From Purshia tridentata (Eukaryota > Streptophyta > Magnoliopsida > Rosales > Rosaceae): 64,000 nucleotides of DNA. The stretch spans positions 1 through 64,000 of the forward strand of contig QANT01000497.1 of the NCBI GenBank assembly GCA_003254885.1. Reading direction: 5' to 3'. Under the pieces are notes generated by a model. The model was given only the letters and a program-made list of their open reading frames with translations, ran no database searches and was not told the DNA's origin. Shown piece after piece: positions 35,823 through 51,400 of this stretch; within the stretch, counting starts at the first letter, position 1; each line of letters starts with the position of its first letter. Both the position numbers and the translations under genes were made by a program.

Positions 35823-38800
35823 TTACTTGTATGATATTGGACCAGACCTCGAGACAGCAAATCTTGGTAACGGGCTGGGACCAGTGCTCCCTGAAGTTGA
35901 GCCTTCCACAAACTTGACTTTACGGCTGGAACTGTAATCTAAAGGGCCAGAACGACGAACATTCCGCTGCCTGTTTTCAGTGCTTCGTAAGCTTCCACTG
36001 TCAGCATCATAAAGGTGCTCCTGGCTATGGGATGATGATCCTTTGAAATAACCTGAATCATACTGAGTGGAGTCACCGCGGGGCTGTCGTACTCCAGGAG
36101 ATGCATGTGTGAGCGATACAGCAGGTGAATGGCGGGGTGAAACACTTAGTAATGCCAGTGGCGTAGAAGGAGAATTGGCATAATACTGGCTATATATTGA
36201 ACGAAGAATGGCATATGGAAGATGGGGTTCCAGAGAGCTTCGTGGAAGATAAGGTGAGATCTCACAAAGTTGGTCTAGGAAAATTAGCTGTGCTACAAGA
36301 TGAGATCTGTGAAGAACAGTTGAAACAATTAGCAGCTTGCACATGGTTAAGTATGAGAATTATAGAGTACGTGCATGAGCAAATAAGAAGGGGACATTTT
36401 GTCATGAGAATCTTTAGAGTCATATCTATAACGGGGCCATTTCACCGTATGTGTTTATGCCAACATGTTAGAGATAAATCAACTTACCTGTTAGTTTCGC
36501 TCCAAGAATCTAGTATAATGCCTGCAGAGAATTTGACGAAGAGCTGCATTGTCGATTTTATGCTTGCTTCAGCTGACAAACGACTTTGTATTTCAGGGTC
36601 CACTGTCTCACCAACATGTCCATTTGAGAGAGATTGTCTCTGCTGGTATTCCCGTTCCAGTCTAACAAACTCACTTCCTGCAATTACAGCACTAATGCAC
36701 CTGCCAACAAAAAAATTTATTTATGGTAGACATTAATCCATTTGGCGAAAAAACCCATTAAAACTTTCTATTTCTCAATTCAATGATCACAGAATCAAGA
36801 ACTATGTAATCAAATTGTATACCAATTGTACTAAGAACTAGTGGGTAGGTACGAGTTTGGCTTATTTGCCTTTAAGAACTTTTGAGGAATCAATGAATCC
36901 CATCTTGTATTCTACCATAAAACATAATTATACTTTATGGTAAAAGAAAATGCAAGCCCACCTTGCCAAGCAATGGATATTGTTATTGAATCCTCCCGTG
37001 TCAACATTGAAGGCAGTGGTATTCCATATATTAGATGTCATGAAAGTGGCAAATAAATAAGGCAACAAGCTCCATGAACCGTCATTTGCACCTCCAACCT
37101 CTTCTAAGATTAATCTCACCCACTGAGAATCATGATCATAGACTACGCCAACATTGTTTGCCACGCCTCTCAGTCTCCTGATTTCCTTCTTTTCAGGTAT
37201 TTCTTCAGGTATATGCTTAGCTATCCCAGCTAATAATGAATATATCAAGGGTGCACCTTCCAAAAGCACAGCTCCAGAAGCTTCAGTTAAAAGTCTATCA
37301 AAAGCCAGGGCCAGCCCAGCTTGAACACAAAACCCAATCACTGTGTCTATATCGACTATCTGCTTTATTGATGCATCTCTTTCTATCCGGTCACCAGAAT
37401 GCAGGCTGCCAGCAACTGCCTCTAGCAGTTCACGGTTCGATCTCAATGATGTGTCAATACAACTTAAAAGTGCAGCAGTGTGTTCTTTCAGCATTCTGTC
37501 TAGCCTATCAACTCCATAGCCACCAAAAATCCGAACAAAGGCCTTCAATTCTTTAACATCAGTGACTGAATCAGCAAAATAGCCACCAACAGGCCTTGTG
37601 CTCTTAAAGCATTTGTGAATTGGAGCAAAAAGGATTCCAGCGCCTGATACATCCTTGATTATATTTTCGATGTACCAGTTACAAACAGCTTCAGTGGCCG
37701 ATCCTGTATGTTGCTCTTCTGGTTTGTCAAACAAATGTAAAGAAGAAACTGGTCCTGAGAAGGCCTCTGAGAGCAAAACTTCTCGAATACCCTGAGTTAG
37801 GTCCATGCTAATGTGCTGCTCTGCTAGATGGATGATGCTTATGTGTCTGTGAATAAGTGACTCCAGAACAGAAGGCCGTTGGAGATCATTATCAGTTTTC
37901 AGTGCTGCGAGCAATCTCCTCCTAAGGTTCCCAAGGATGCATTCTCTCATGTACTGTGAATAAGATTGGTATGATTCAGTGGAATTGCAAGAATCTCATA
38001 ATTGTGTGGTTGAAATGAATATATTTTCTCTGATCTTGTTGCTTCCAAGATTAGAAAAGAATATGGTTGAAGACTAAAGGTTGCAACTGCTTATACTTCT
38101 ACATTACAAGACTTGAAGTCAAACTTTTTCCAACTAGGAGTGAATGATGATGGGTATAAGATGAAAATGTGCATTTATTTTAAGCGCGGGCACAACAACA
38201 GGAATTAAATTCATTTTCATTAGTTCTTATATATTAGAATTAGAATTTGGGGGGTTAATTATTTATTTAGTTTTATCCACAATAATTTAGGGTTTTAATT
38301 GACATGTTAGTTTTAGTAATTTTGTTATTGTCATAGGTTTTGAGACTGACATAGTGATTAAGAATTCAGGTATTGAAGTGAACCCTAATTCTGCTAGTTT
38401 TAGTATTTTTGTTATTGCAATAGGTCTTGAGACTCACTTCCTTTCTCTCTGTTCTGCATAGTGCCTACATTCAGTTTTGCAATAAAAAGGGGGAAGGGGG
38501 AGGGGGAAGAGTATGCCTTACCTCCCTTAAGACAAAAACATGGTTTAGAACACATATAGGCTCCATATCATTCAAAACTGAGCATAGATTGGTCAGTCTC
38601 TGCACCGCAGCTTCTAACCTGGCATTACCAAAGACAAAAAAAGGCATTGTATTGTGTCAATTCTGGACTCTCTGAAAAATAGTGCAAAAATTGAGGAAGT
38701 TAAGATGGCCAATGACTTACATTTTGATGGAATTATTATTTTCAGGATGGCTCTCCTGGCCAGGCAAGGGGAAACCAGATGCTCCCTTTGGAGATTTTGC

Positions 38801-40853
38801 TGAAGGAATCGATATTCTTGATGCATAATTCATATAATAAGCTGCCTGCTCTGGAAGAAGCTGAAATTTCTCACAAAATCAGTTTTGTAAAGCGTGATTT
38901 CAACTATTTCTTATTTCCTTGTGTTACAAGTTACAACATCAGGTCAGATAACAGTGACTACCTGGTTCTCTAGGGCACCGAATCCTCCTTCAGAATCAAG
39001 GATGTTGATTAATCCCTCTAGTCCTCCCATTATAGATTCAATGAGAGATTCAACATAAAGGACTGCATCCCTGCCAATTTTTGTTACCTGCTTGTGTGTA
39101 AGGAGTTAAGCAACAGTCATTTCATTTCTGATCTCATGCTTCCATGTGCATGCTGTAGCATCTTGAGGTTTAAATGGAGTAGGTAGGCCGAAGTGTATAA
39201 AATTTTTGTACAAGGCATCAAGTAGAGACGGACCATAATTTTAGTAGTGACCCGTTAGTAATTTATCAACCACTGAATTATGTTTCATCAAAAATGAATT
39301 TCCAGTGTATGGTAAAATCATTTTTATCAACCTAGAATCTTGAAGAAATAAAAACTCACAGAAAGGCTCATTATCATTTTCTAAAAGTAATTTAAGGAAA
39401 GAATTATGCATGCAACTTCAGCTATATTATTGTAACATTATAAGTTCATAACATGCTTGATTTTTTTCTCAAGATACCAGGACTTGAAAATAATGAAGTT
39501 TTCCTAATATGTTCTAGACCCCCCCACCCTTTTTTTGTGTGTTTTAATCAGTGAATAATGATATAATAGAATGTTGTGACACGCAGATAATATCTAGAAA
39601 ATTTGAAAATTCAAACATATGAAAATAGAGGAGATGGAGGGAATTGAGGTTATGGATCACCTCTTCTGGAACAATGGGGGAAGCACACTCTGGAAAACTA
39701 CTTGCAACACCAAGCCAGGCACAGCAATGCTGGGGGCGCCCTTCTGGGCCAAACATAGTGTTCCTGAAGACCTATTGCAGATGAAGAACAGAAAAAAAAA
39801 TATATATATAAATCTGTATCAAGTTATTGGCTACACTACAGGGAAGCTTAGCAAACCAGTTATAACTAAAGAAAACAAGAACTTACTGCTGTAAGGTGCT
39901 GATGGTAGAAATACAACTTCTTAAGACTTGCATGCTTTGACAATTGAGATTCCAGTTCGTCAACGCATCTGATTGAAATGGATTATAAGCTATTATTCAT
40001 GTATAAACTGAAAAAATATATACGTTCAACAATATTGAAACTTTACAAGGGCACTTAAAGTCAGAAAGAGCACCTAGACCAATTGTAAGCAGCATTTCCC
40101 TCTGATAACAACCCTTCTTTCCCTGTAGAGACTGTAGCTTTCTCCAAATGTCTTATGTTTATAGATGACCGGGAAGATGTGACTATCATCAATATTGATA
40201 ACCAATCCTTTCGGAATTCCTGAATAGAAATCAGAATTTAACACCTTATTGATAATGTATCTACAAAGAAACCTATGCAAATTGAGAACTAGGATACTAA
40301 AGCGACAAGGACAACAGTGAGAACGAATATTTATTTTGGGCAAACATTGGAGGATGAGTTACAAAGTATGCCATGGAATAAAAACAACTAAAGTAAAGTA
40401 ACTCGACTTGATTACAAAAACTACATTATACAATTAATTAGTTCAGATAAAATTTGAAACACTTTAAATTAATACAGGTATTTCAGCTTTCCATCATATG
40501 GCCTCTCTTCTCAAATATAAGTGAATTTAGTCCCCACTTCTTCACTTGCCTCAAATTTTTTTTATATATATAGTTAAAAGGCCTTAAAAGTATAAAGAAA
40601 TGACCAGCACACCCAACATTTTGAACAAATTCGTCAGATCCATTTCATGGTCCCAAAATCATATCAATTACTTCCTACCAAGCCCTAAAAAGGTCATAGG
40701 TTTTGCAATCCCAGCTATTCCCTAAAGGAACAAAAATAATGCTCATAAATTTTTTATGAAAAAATAAAGGTGGTTGGTAGTTTTCCTCAATTAAGTAGTT
40801 TATATACACAACAATAACATAGCAATAATGTAATTATATATACAAATCATATC

Positions 40854-40904
<51 letters not shown>

Positions 40905-43900
40905 GTCCATGCAAACACAAATGACGTAGACAAAGAGGACTATCATTGGCACCTACTGAAATTAAAAATTAAAAATTACAATATCAATAACCTACTGAAG
41001 GCTTCTGATATATCCATGACTATCTCTCGTGTAATTTCCACAATTATACAGCAAATACATACACAATTACAATCCTTTACGATTATCAATCTACAATTAT
41101 TCAAGCAGCTTCTTCTAAATTAATATAATAAAATAATAAATGAGAAACTTTATATGCAAGGGAGGTGACAAATGAAACACAGAAAAGAAATATTTCAGAA
41201 TCTACAAGAATCACTTATTTTGCATCCAAAAACCTTGGGAGAGGGAGATTTTTTCTAAAGAAAATAGAGACAGTCTGCAGATTCTTACAGATAAATCGCA
41301 TGTAATGGCAGATACATTTTCACCCTGTGGTTTTGGTATGTTTTCAAGGTGCTGAACAATCTTCTGAAAAAGACCTTTCAAGCTTGCATCTAAGTCAAGA
41401 GCCACCATCCCAGGAGTATTCAACAAAAACCGAATTCTACCAGCACAAGAAGAAAGGTATGATAATGCATAACCTCGAATCGCTGCATGTAAATTTGCAA
41501 AGTATAAAATTTGTAACTTATTTATACATGAAATCTCTTATTGCAGTAATAACACAATGTTGCACACATCCATGTGCTGCATAGCAAATCTTTTTATCAT
41601 AAATGTTGCGATAATATGTATATGAATCTCAGAAAAGTTAATTTACTAAAAGTGCCAGTATATAAGGCTGCACAAACTGCCAATAAGAATATTCATTACA
41701 TCCTAAACTAAGTAATAGAGTACATATGGCAATCAATTTAACAAGAAGTACTAGCATACAAGTGTTGATAAATTTCTTGCTTAACTTACTCTGCTTATTA
41801 CATTCTCGGTTGATCAAATTATCCTCTCAAAATTGACTCAAACTATTGCTTGACTTCCAAACTTCTACAAACAGACGTATATGTTATAATGCATGCCATG
41901 TAGAAAGACCGCACTTCAATACATTTTTCAGTTCTGTATTCTCATTGAAGTAATAATATAAATATATATAACGATTTCTTCACATGCAAATTAGTTATCA
42001 TATTTCTTCGCTATTGAGAAAAATGGCATGGCACATATCAAGTTCAATCTAACCTGCAATGTATTTGCGTACTAAACAGCAGAGATGGTCCATTCCATCT
42101 AATAAGAATCCAATAGTTGGATCACTTGGGTCCTGCAAACAAAATCACAAAAGTTGAAGTCAGGCACTTCCTTGTCATGTTGGAAAAGTAGGAAAAGATA
42201 ATTTATCACAACTGATCCCAATAGATACTGTGAAACATAGCTTACTATGTCAACTGGTACCATTCGAGTGGCTTTAGATTTTGAGGATGCAATTCCAACA
42301 TGTTGGAAATACCAGATGACCTCACATTGAGCAAAAGCCAAGGCAGAGAATACCATCTATAGGATGCATCAAATCATCAGATTATTATCAATAAGCAGTA
42401 GAATGTATCTACTTTTAAGAAGCATGTACCTGTATGTTCGGAGCCAGCAAACTAGGCTGATCAGTGAAAAAAAGCACCATTCTTCCAATCTCTTGCTTCA
42501 ATAATATTCTCCTCTCACGATGAATGGCATCACATGATAGTAATGCTTGCTCATGTACTTCACTGCATCCAGTAACCATTTTATTATATTCAATGCACAT
42601 GGGTACCACAAACATCACCAAGCAGAAGGAAAGTTCATTTGATGAGAACTAAGACTTACTGGTGAAACATGAGTACGGATATCCAAAAATGGAATAAATG
42701 CAAATGATAATTTGCATAGAAGAATTTACCATTGCTCATTTAGTATTTAATAGTCAAAACAACAGTCATTATTGCAACAGGTGTATTATGAAGCATTTTG
42801 GGATTTAGGACACCGTACGAATACATGAACATGACAAATTTGGAACTACTAGTGTGTTTTTTGTTATGTTCAGCTTGATATAATTATTATGCAGATTACC
42901 TACCATCCTAATTAAATCCTCTACCTCAGGCAATCTAAGTAAATTCCACCTTGATACCGCCTTGCATAAGCAAAACAACATCAAGGATTCTAAGGTCATC
43001 TTGCATAATATTCAAGTATTGGGAAGACTACCTTAATTGGAAATTATATTTTTCATTTTGTGCACAGAACCATTAATTGGGTCATCTTCTCTCATTCTGA
43101 TTTCCCCAAGTTTCAAGTTCAGCTTTTCATATTTAGATTTCTATATATATATACTTACCTTATCATTTTCTCAACTTGCTTTGCTACACTATACTCCAGA
43201 TCTGCTTCTTTTTGCTTCGTACGTCCAGATTTTGCCATCTTCTTTGATTCTAAAATTCGTGGCAAGACATAAAGCTGATAATCCTCATGTAAAAGTATGT
43301 ACTGCATGTTTAAGTTACAACAGTTAACTACTGAAAATGATGAAAGTAGTTTCAAAGAAATAACACGGACAGCAAAAATTACCTCATCCCTGAACAATGT
43401 AAGAACTAAATTTTCTTTCAATACAACCTGAAACCCATGAAAGAGAAATAAAAATAGAATAAAAAAAACACACTATGTATGATAAATAGATGCCAAAATA
43501 TGCATCAACATGTATATAGAAAATTCCTTAAAAAAATCCACAATGTGCATATCTTCTCTTCCACTTCATATATGCTCAATTTAAATTCAATAATTTAACA
43601 CTAGCAAGAACAAATAGAAATTATGCACAGTTTAGGGTTTACCAGAGCGATATCAATGCTAGTGACGCGAAGAAGCTCATCAGGACAAACAAGGTACCCA
43701 AATAATACCCATTCGCGATAAGAGGTGACATTTGCTAGATCCTGAGCTCTCTGCAGGTGGAACAGGGAATAAACCATATAGTGCAGTTTTCAATAACACA
43801 CTCTAAAGAAAACATTTAAAATTTGAAATATAGAGAAAGGAGAACAATCTAACAGATTTTGGCCAATCCCAAAATCAATCAAAGTGAAAATGCATACCAT

Positions 43901-46900
43901 CGGGTGAGCAGAATTGGTAAGTATATCAGGGTATCGAGGATGATATGGACTTAAAAATCCCTCATTCCTGAGCTTTTTTGTATCTGTTGATAGAAAAATA
44001 ATAGGACCCACAGCCTCTAGCACCTGGAAGAAAAAAAAAATTTATTGTTAATAAATTTTCTACATTAAATCTTATTAACAGAATCTTCTACATTAATGGT
44101 AATTCAAATCAATGCTTCATATAGACCTTTTCCCTTCCTTTTAAGGTAGAATTATGTAATTCATTATAAGAAGATTTCCATGAATAATACATACAAGGTA
44201 CTTAAAAAGATTTAAAGTGAAAAACCGAATGATCTCTATCTTTAACAGAAAGTGATTATAAATTTCTAAATAAGATGACATCTTATTTTAAAATTAACTG
44301 AGCACAGACAGAAATTCTTAATAGGTACTTTTTGCCATAATGTTGCAGTCAGTGATACCATTATCACAGCTCACTCTCTCACAAACTTCCAAATATTACA
44401 TGAGACACCTTCTACGAAGACTGTAAGAGGCACGAAAGTTCATATGTTACTAATCTCATAAATGAAAAGCGAATAATATCTGTACACCTTTTTTTATCAA
44501 TTACAACATTTGGGGGAAGGTGATTTGAAGTCGGGACCTCCTCTTTATGCCCCAGCCATAAAAACATAACTATTAAATGCACATAGATAATTTCTTATAA
44601 AACAAACACATGGATAAATTAAGGCACACACTAACCTCTCCAATACGCGGGCTCACAAAATTTAGGTCTTCTTTTAATCCTTTCAATGGTGGATCATAAC
44701 TGTCTATAAACTGAACCAACCTATTATCAACAGAAAGAAAAAGATAAGGCCTGACGTTTTAAGTAGAAACGAGCCAACAATGAGTTCAGTAGAGCTCAAG
44801 CTTGCCACAAGCCTTCTTGTTAGGCCGATTTACAAAAAGCTGGCATGTCACTCAGTATGTTTACAGCCCTAATTGGATGGAAAATAAAAGACCAAGCTAC
44901 AAGTGAAGCACAAGTTCTAGAATCAAAAGAAGGCTTTTATGTTTGCCCTCTAAGGATGGTTATGTAAAGATGCATGGTATAATGGCATACCAAACCTACC
45001 AACCATAAAAAGGATAAAGACCATGGATATAACAATATAATACTAGGATACAAGGAACATAGAGCCATGAGCATTTGTAAATAGTCAGTTATTCATGCAA
45101 GGATAAACAATGTAATACTGTTAAGAAGTTCCACACATTCAGTTATTTGCAATAAATATAACCACCACCCAGGTGCTCTATAGAGTAATTTCAAGTATTT
45201 CTTCCAACTTTCTCTGCTCCTCTAACAGAGGAAGCAAGGAAGTAATATTTCATCATCAAAATGACAATTAGGGCATAAACATTTCAGTTTAAGAATTGTA
45301 ACAGACATCTTTAAAAATTTATCAATACTATATGCAATTACCAAAAAAAAAAACAAAGTAATATGCAAAATAATTATAAAAAATGAAGTTAATATTTCAT
45401 CATCAAAATGACAATTAGGGCATATACATTTCAGTTTAAGCATTGTAACAGACATCTTTAAAAATTTATCAATACTATATGCAATTACAAAAAAAAGTAA
45501 TATGCAAAATAATTATAAAAAATGAAGACGGATACTATAATGATATGCAGAAAAAATAAATTAACTTGTAACTTAAAAAATATCCTACCGATGATAAAAA
45601 TCACAATCTCGGTCATTTCTTGACATGGCATGCAAAAGGTTATACATTTGTATCATCAATTTCCTCGGTATCTGTTATAAGCATAGTGTTATCAGAACTG
45701 CAAGCACATATTCATGAATATATGCATAGACAGGTAAGACAAAGCATTTCAAAAACTCTCAACAAATGAACAGTGACAAGAAACAGATACTGGAAAAAAG
45801 GGAAGAAGAATGGAAAGTTAACTTACCTTTTCAGAGAAAAGGTTAACGCGGACAAAGGAACAAAAGAGATCCATAAATGCATGTAGTATAAGTGAGTTCT
45901 GATGGGGCTGCAAAATACTGCGCCAAGTTATTAGAGATGCCATGTAGAAACCTTGAATAATGTTTTTGTCAATAATCATCATCTAGAAGCTTAAAATGTA
46001 AGAAAACAATGCAAAAATTAATTTACTTTGTCAAATGTTCTCTTAATTTACATGTTCAATTCCTAATAAATTCAACATAGCATACATTGGGAATCTTTTA
46101 ACCAAACATCCCTGGTGCTATACCAACAAATTACTTTGAAAACATTACATTTGTCTACTTTTGTAAGAAAATGAGGAAGATAGAAATTGAGGTTCCTCTT
46201 CCATCTGAAAATGGTATCGATAACATCTGATTACAAATAATATTTACATGCTCAAGATCATGTACTTCTATCTTCATAAGGCTGCTTCTAACAAGCACTA
46301 TCCATTTGGTTTCCAAAAGAGTTGCGAAGCTTAACTAATTACTTAACACTTCACATAACCAAAAACAAGGTTAATTCAACATTTTCAAATACACTTCACC
46401 ATGTATCAGTGAGTGTATGAGACAGATATCAGAAAACCATAATTACAATGCATCAATCTTATGCTTCTGTAGGCAAATTGTTGGCCATCTTATATAGAGT
46501 TGCAACAGTGTCAATATCCTTGTCCCATTCACAACCTATAATTCATACAGGTGGAAGATAAGTGATCATGAGACTCACCAACAAGGTAATTACTGTACTG
46601 CTTAGATCCAATATAAGTCGTAGAGCTTGTTCTCGAAATGCCATCAAGTCAAGGAGCAGCTGGTTCAAGTAAGAGAAAGCTATTAATTTCCTGCATCTCA
46701 CATATGATAAATTTCAAATCTAAAAGATAAACAGGAAGCAATCTATTCTCATGTCATTATATGACAAAAAGAGTGATTTAAAACCACCAAAAATAAATGT
46801 TTATAATCATTGATGCAATAGCTCCTGCACTAATTTATCAAATTTTTTATGACAAACTTGCTCATGGACAACAAATTCAGAATTGCATGACAATAATAAA

Positions 46901-47507
46901 AGTAAACGGAAATACTAACTCCATACCTGAACCCAAGGTTCCAGGCTTTGTAAATGAAGTTCTGCATTATCATGCAAGGCATCCAAAGCAACCTTATCAA
47001 CCTGCATCAATGTTCTTCCAGATTAATAATATTAAGCTAGTCAATTAATGTTGACCAACAAAAGAACACCTGATATTTAAAGGAAAACAAATGAGTTCTT
47101 ACACGTTCAAGCTGTAACTTGCTATAATGCTCTGGGAACTTCTTTGAGAGTAACAAGCAAATTCTTGGATGGTTGGGGAACACACCGGCTTTCCAAAATG
47201 CTTCTGAGAATACATGGCCAACTGGATCCGGGTAATCCAAAATTTGGTTCAACCTATACATTTTAGCCATAAGACCTTCCGCTACTTCAGTTAGTTGAAC
47301 TACCCACTGCATGTTCAGGCTTTTGTGGGACCCGGCTGAACTATGGGCATGTCCATCAGGACCTGCATTCCTTGATGTCATTGGAGAAGCAGTTTCTGGA
47401 CCCAAGTACTCAGTCCATCTTGATGGACCCTCCCATTCTCTTGATCTCACAGAAGTGGGTGACAATGATGAGTCTTGGCTAGAGAAATGTTGTCTTGATT
47501 TTGCCAT
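35823..47507 (-). CDS. NAP1: NAP1/GNARLED, SCAR/WAVE complex subunit (Nck-associated protein 1 family), 1379 aa, 23 exons
   Basis: NAP1 is the large scaffold subunit that, with SRA1/PIR121, ABIL, BRK1 and SCAR, activates ARP2/3-driven actin branching; Arabidopsis mutants have distorted trichomes. The start MAKSRQHFSSQDSSLSPTSV and the end PLPRFAVSRSGPISYK match both ends of the plant family (about 1396 aa). Exons from 5' to 3': 47103-47507, 46927-47001, 46579-46659, 45827-45907, 45589-45671, 44636-44720, 43898-44023, 43643-43750, 43383-43427, 43159-43301, 42430-42562, 42246-42356, 42054-42132, 41289-41482, 40074-40219, 39887-39968, 39661-39771, 38962-39087, 38721-38860, 38522-38618, 36962-37953, 36488-36700 and 35823-36306. 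All junctions are GT-AG and the summed length, 4140 nt, is divisible by three. The 992-bp exon is the longest; the 3' exon codes for the low-complexity Ser-rich tail. No disruption was found. Confidence 0.96.
40856..40901. repeat. (GA)n microsatellite in a NAP1 intron
   Basis: About 22 GA units in the intron between exons 14 and 15 of NAP1. It is long enough to be length-polymorphic. Confidence 0.95.
45243..45529. repeat. 147-bp tandem duplication in a NAP1 intron
   Basis: TAATATTTCATCATCAAAAT at 45243 recurs at 45390, and the units match over almost their whole length with a few substitutions and A-run differences. It lies in the intron between exons 5 and 6 and does not touch splice sites. 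Confidence 0.9.
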
Positions 47508-48420
47508 GGGTAAGTAATCGACACAAAATTTTCTGCATTTCAATTTTTTATTTTGAGTCAAAATACTATAAAATTACATATCTTAATTCATAAAAGTTTC
47601 TCTTGTTCCAAATTTCAGTTCATGAAATTGACAAAACAAAACCAGCAAATATCTATGATAGAAACAAAATTTTAAAAGAAATTTAGCATTCACTTTTTGC
47701 CCTTTTCTCGTATTTCTGAGCAACCAAGCGCAGAAGCTTGCTTATCTTTTCAGACAATTAAGATCTTTCCCAGAAAGCTTTATTGTTTGTTATTGCACAA
47801 TGGTTTTAAAGAATAAGAAAAACAATATAAAAATATAAATTATAACACTCAACTATTTTCGTTTAGGCACCCAGTAGAGAAAAACCTCCAACCAATTGAG
47901 TTTAACCGGACTATAAGGAGAGAATTATATAGTTTGGAGCTGAACCAAATTATTAACATTATTAAAAATAAAAATAAAAACTTAAAAATACCAATCCTAA
48001 ACAACAGACATTATAGTTGGCACATAAATCACAAAACAAAATAAAAATTCCCCATTTGGCTGCTGAGGAAATAAGAGATTGTACACTCAACTCGAGAAAG
48101 CAAAAAATTGTAAGCTTTGTTAATGCATTCGTGTGTGTTCCAGTTTTTTTCTTTCTCACACTTTCTAGTTTCTAGGCAACCAAACGGAGCAAATCAAAAA
48201 AGGTGCGAGAGAGAGAGAGAGAGAGAGAGTAGTAGCGTACAAGTCAAAGCGGGGAAGTTGAAAGCAAGAGCAGGTTGAGGTAGGTGACGATCATGAAGCT
48301 CAGATCTGAGTTCTCTCTGCTGCCTTCGGTTGTGAAGCAGCTACTTACTATGAGAATGTGAGAATCAGAGAGTGGTTGGTTTTTAGTGGGAGAGCTGGAA
48401 TTCGGTTTCTCTACTTAATA
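47508..48420 (-). promoter_or_regulatory. 5' leader and promoter of NAP1
   Basis: Upstream of the start codon on the minus strand there is about 640 bp of A/T-rich DNA. It is followed by a more complex segment at 48180-48390 with a (GA)n run at 48207-48229, typical of a 5' UTR. A leader intron between the two parts is likely but not provable from sequence alone. Confidence 0.45.
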
Positions 48421-51400
48421 AATACAATTAGAAATTTTTAATTAAATTAGTAATTTTTTTATTAGTGGATAGTTATTAAAGACAGGCGGGCGCGGTTTCG
48501 TTACTTTTTGTCTTCTCTTTCTCCTTCGAAAAAAAAAAAAAAAAAAAAGAACCTTCAAAGAATTGGACCTCAAAAAAATAGAAAAATGATGAACACCTGA
48601 TCACAGGTCCACTATTATGTCACAAATTAAACAACATTTATGTGATTTTAAACAGAGATGGTTATATTATAGTTATGGTTAACACAACCATACAATAATA
48701 TAATACACTTAAAGTGATTATGACCCACGAAAACCTTTTAAGGATTATTGATCATCATCATCCAGGCTTTGGTTCTAGTTACCTGTTTTCTCTTTTCTTA
48801 CTAGTTGGGAAGCTTTATATATTTATGCAATTAAGATTTTAGTAGGGAATTATAAATTGATTTAGGGTAATAATATGACCACCAAGGGATCTATGTAGAA
48901 TAAGTGGAGTCGATCGTTCCTATGTAACAAAAAAAATTTCATTAGTATGTTTAAACAACTCAATTTATTTATTTATATTTTGTTTAAATAAAAAATAAGA
49001 TGTTCGATAAATATCGTAGATATATTTCTATAAAATGCTTGTTGTATTTTTTACCTCCACAAAGAAAAATTCTTAGGTCTACCACCGAATATGATCATAT
49101 ATCACTAAAAGAAAATGTCTAACATACATATATCATAAGCTTTGTCTTGCAAGAAATATTATAAATTATTATGGATCGGTGATTTTGCTTTAAATTGCAT
49201 TTTCAATTGCAATTACTTGAGTTTGGTGGCTACCATGGGTACATGATTGAAGCTATAGCTAAGATGTACATCTTAGTGGCACACATGATATTATAAAATT
49301 TGATTTGTATATATGATATAAACGATTTGACTTGGTTGATGTTAGTGGGGTGCTTCATCTTTGAAGTAGTGCTGTGAGTCCTGCGTACATTAGAAGGATG
49401 ATGCACTCTCCTTCTCGATTATGAGGTGGAAGACATACTTGTCTTGGACATTAAGCGAGCAAACCATGATTATATTTTTACTGTTTCTATGAGTGTGTGT
49501 GTGTGTGTGTGTGTTATTTATAGGATGCAAAAATTGGCTACAAAGATTTATATAATAATGATGATTCTTTCTAGCCTTCAATATAATGATGGTGATGATG
49601 ATGAGTCACCCAATGTGGGTATTCCACATGTGAGCTAATATAACACTATTTAGGGGTTGAAATGAGCTTATTATGAAATGCTGACAAGTGATTACATGGG
49701 TGTGACTAGATTAACCATCTCAAAAGGGCCGGATTGGGCCAACTCGATCCTAAGTACTTGAAGTCTAAGCCCTATATTCAACCTTGGATCATTTTGACCC
49801 ATAAAGATGTTTGGGTTCTACTTCTATCCATGAGTCCCTATATTGAGTTATTGGCTTCCTCTCCTTTTCTTCTGCAATTTGATTGAAGATGAAGAAGAAG
49901 TAGATAAGTACTCTATTATAAGTACTTATTCCCCCAAAATACATGTTGACCCCAAAAATTCCACCAACTTAACTTCACAACCACAAAGGATCTTGAAATA
50001 AATAAGTGGATCTTTTCTTGATAGCCCATTCTGTTGTTGTTGGGCTTTCTTGCTATGCAGCCCTTTGGGCCTTGCACTTCGGTGCTTTCTGAATGTGATA
50101 TTTAGATTAAAAAAGAAAAAGAAAGAAAAAAAGCTCTGCAATTCTATTTCTCATAGTTTGCTGCATCAGCTACTTCCATGGCTTTCCAAAGCTTGTATTA
50201 GTTGGTGCATTTTCAAGTACATTATAATCAGAAATACTATGAATTTAGTGTCCCACTTAATTGTAGGCAATAATAATTAAAATGAATAACTAATTAAGTA
50301 TATATGTACTACTGCAATAATGTTAGATACAACATTATTCTGAAAAATGGTTTTGTTAATTTGTGGAATTACTTGCAATGAGCATTGAAGAAACACCTAA
50401 ATAAGTAAAGCATTCTCTCAAACATACAATCTACATATGAGGAAAGCACTCATGACATACCATATAAATCAAAGTTGGCCAAGTTGAATTCAGACTTTGA
50501 ATGAAGAGCACACACACTGAACTTCCATGAGAGTATCTGCAGCTAAATCAATTGCCTGCAGTACTATTAGTAGTGTCAGACTGTCAGTACGTCTCTATCT
50601 AAATACAGAGTTCATGAGCAACCTATATAGCCTTATAGGAAAGACTTGCATGGTACAAGTCAGTTACACTCTTCAAATTTTGAAGGCACCTGCATTTGGT
50701 TAGTCCTTCAAACTTTGACTCAAATTTCACACTTAATAGTTTACTTTGCTTTTTTCAGATATTTAATTTGCATACTACTATATATGGTCATATGACTAAA
50801 TATCTAGCTACCCATTTATATAATAGGTAGAAAGATGATCAATATTGATCATCTATGTGTGTGTAAATACTAAATATTGAGGTCCATGAATTAGAGACTG
50901 TTTTTTGGCCACAGGTCCGTTAGATTTATTCCATGATATTGATGAGGAATGAGATCGAACATGGACCTCCAACAAACAAACTCACAATTTGGTGCAGCAA
51001 ATCCATGTCACTTTTTCTAAGATTTTATTAAAATTCACATAAACTTACAAGACATGGTTTTTTTTTTTGATTGAATGATATAATTCATTGAAAAGCTTCT
51101 AAGGGAGAAAAAAAGTTAAGAGAAATGGTATAAATAGCCTTTTTCACCCAAAAAAGAATGGAAAATAGTATATGGTTGATATAATTCATTGAAAAGCTTC
51201 TAAGGGAGAAACAAAGTCAAGAGACATGGTATAAATAGCCTAAAGTTGATATGCGCCGATTATTTTGGAAGTAATTTTTAGGATAACTTGTGGTTTGGGT
51301 AATCTTGGGTAATCTTGATTAGTCCCCTATGTTCCTGCATCAGAAATGCCTTGATGCATATAACTTTTCACCCAAAAAAGAATGGAAAATAGTATATGGT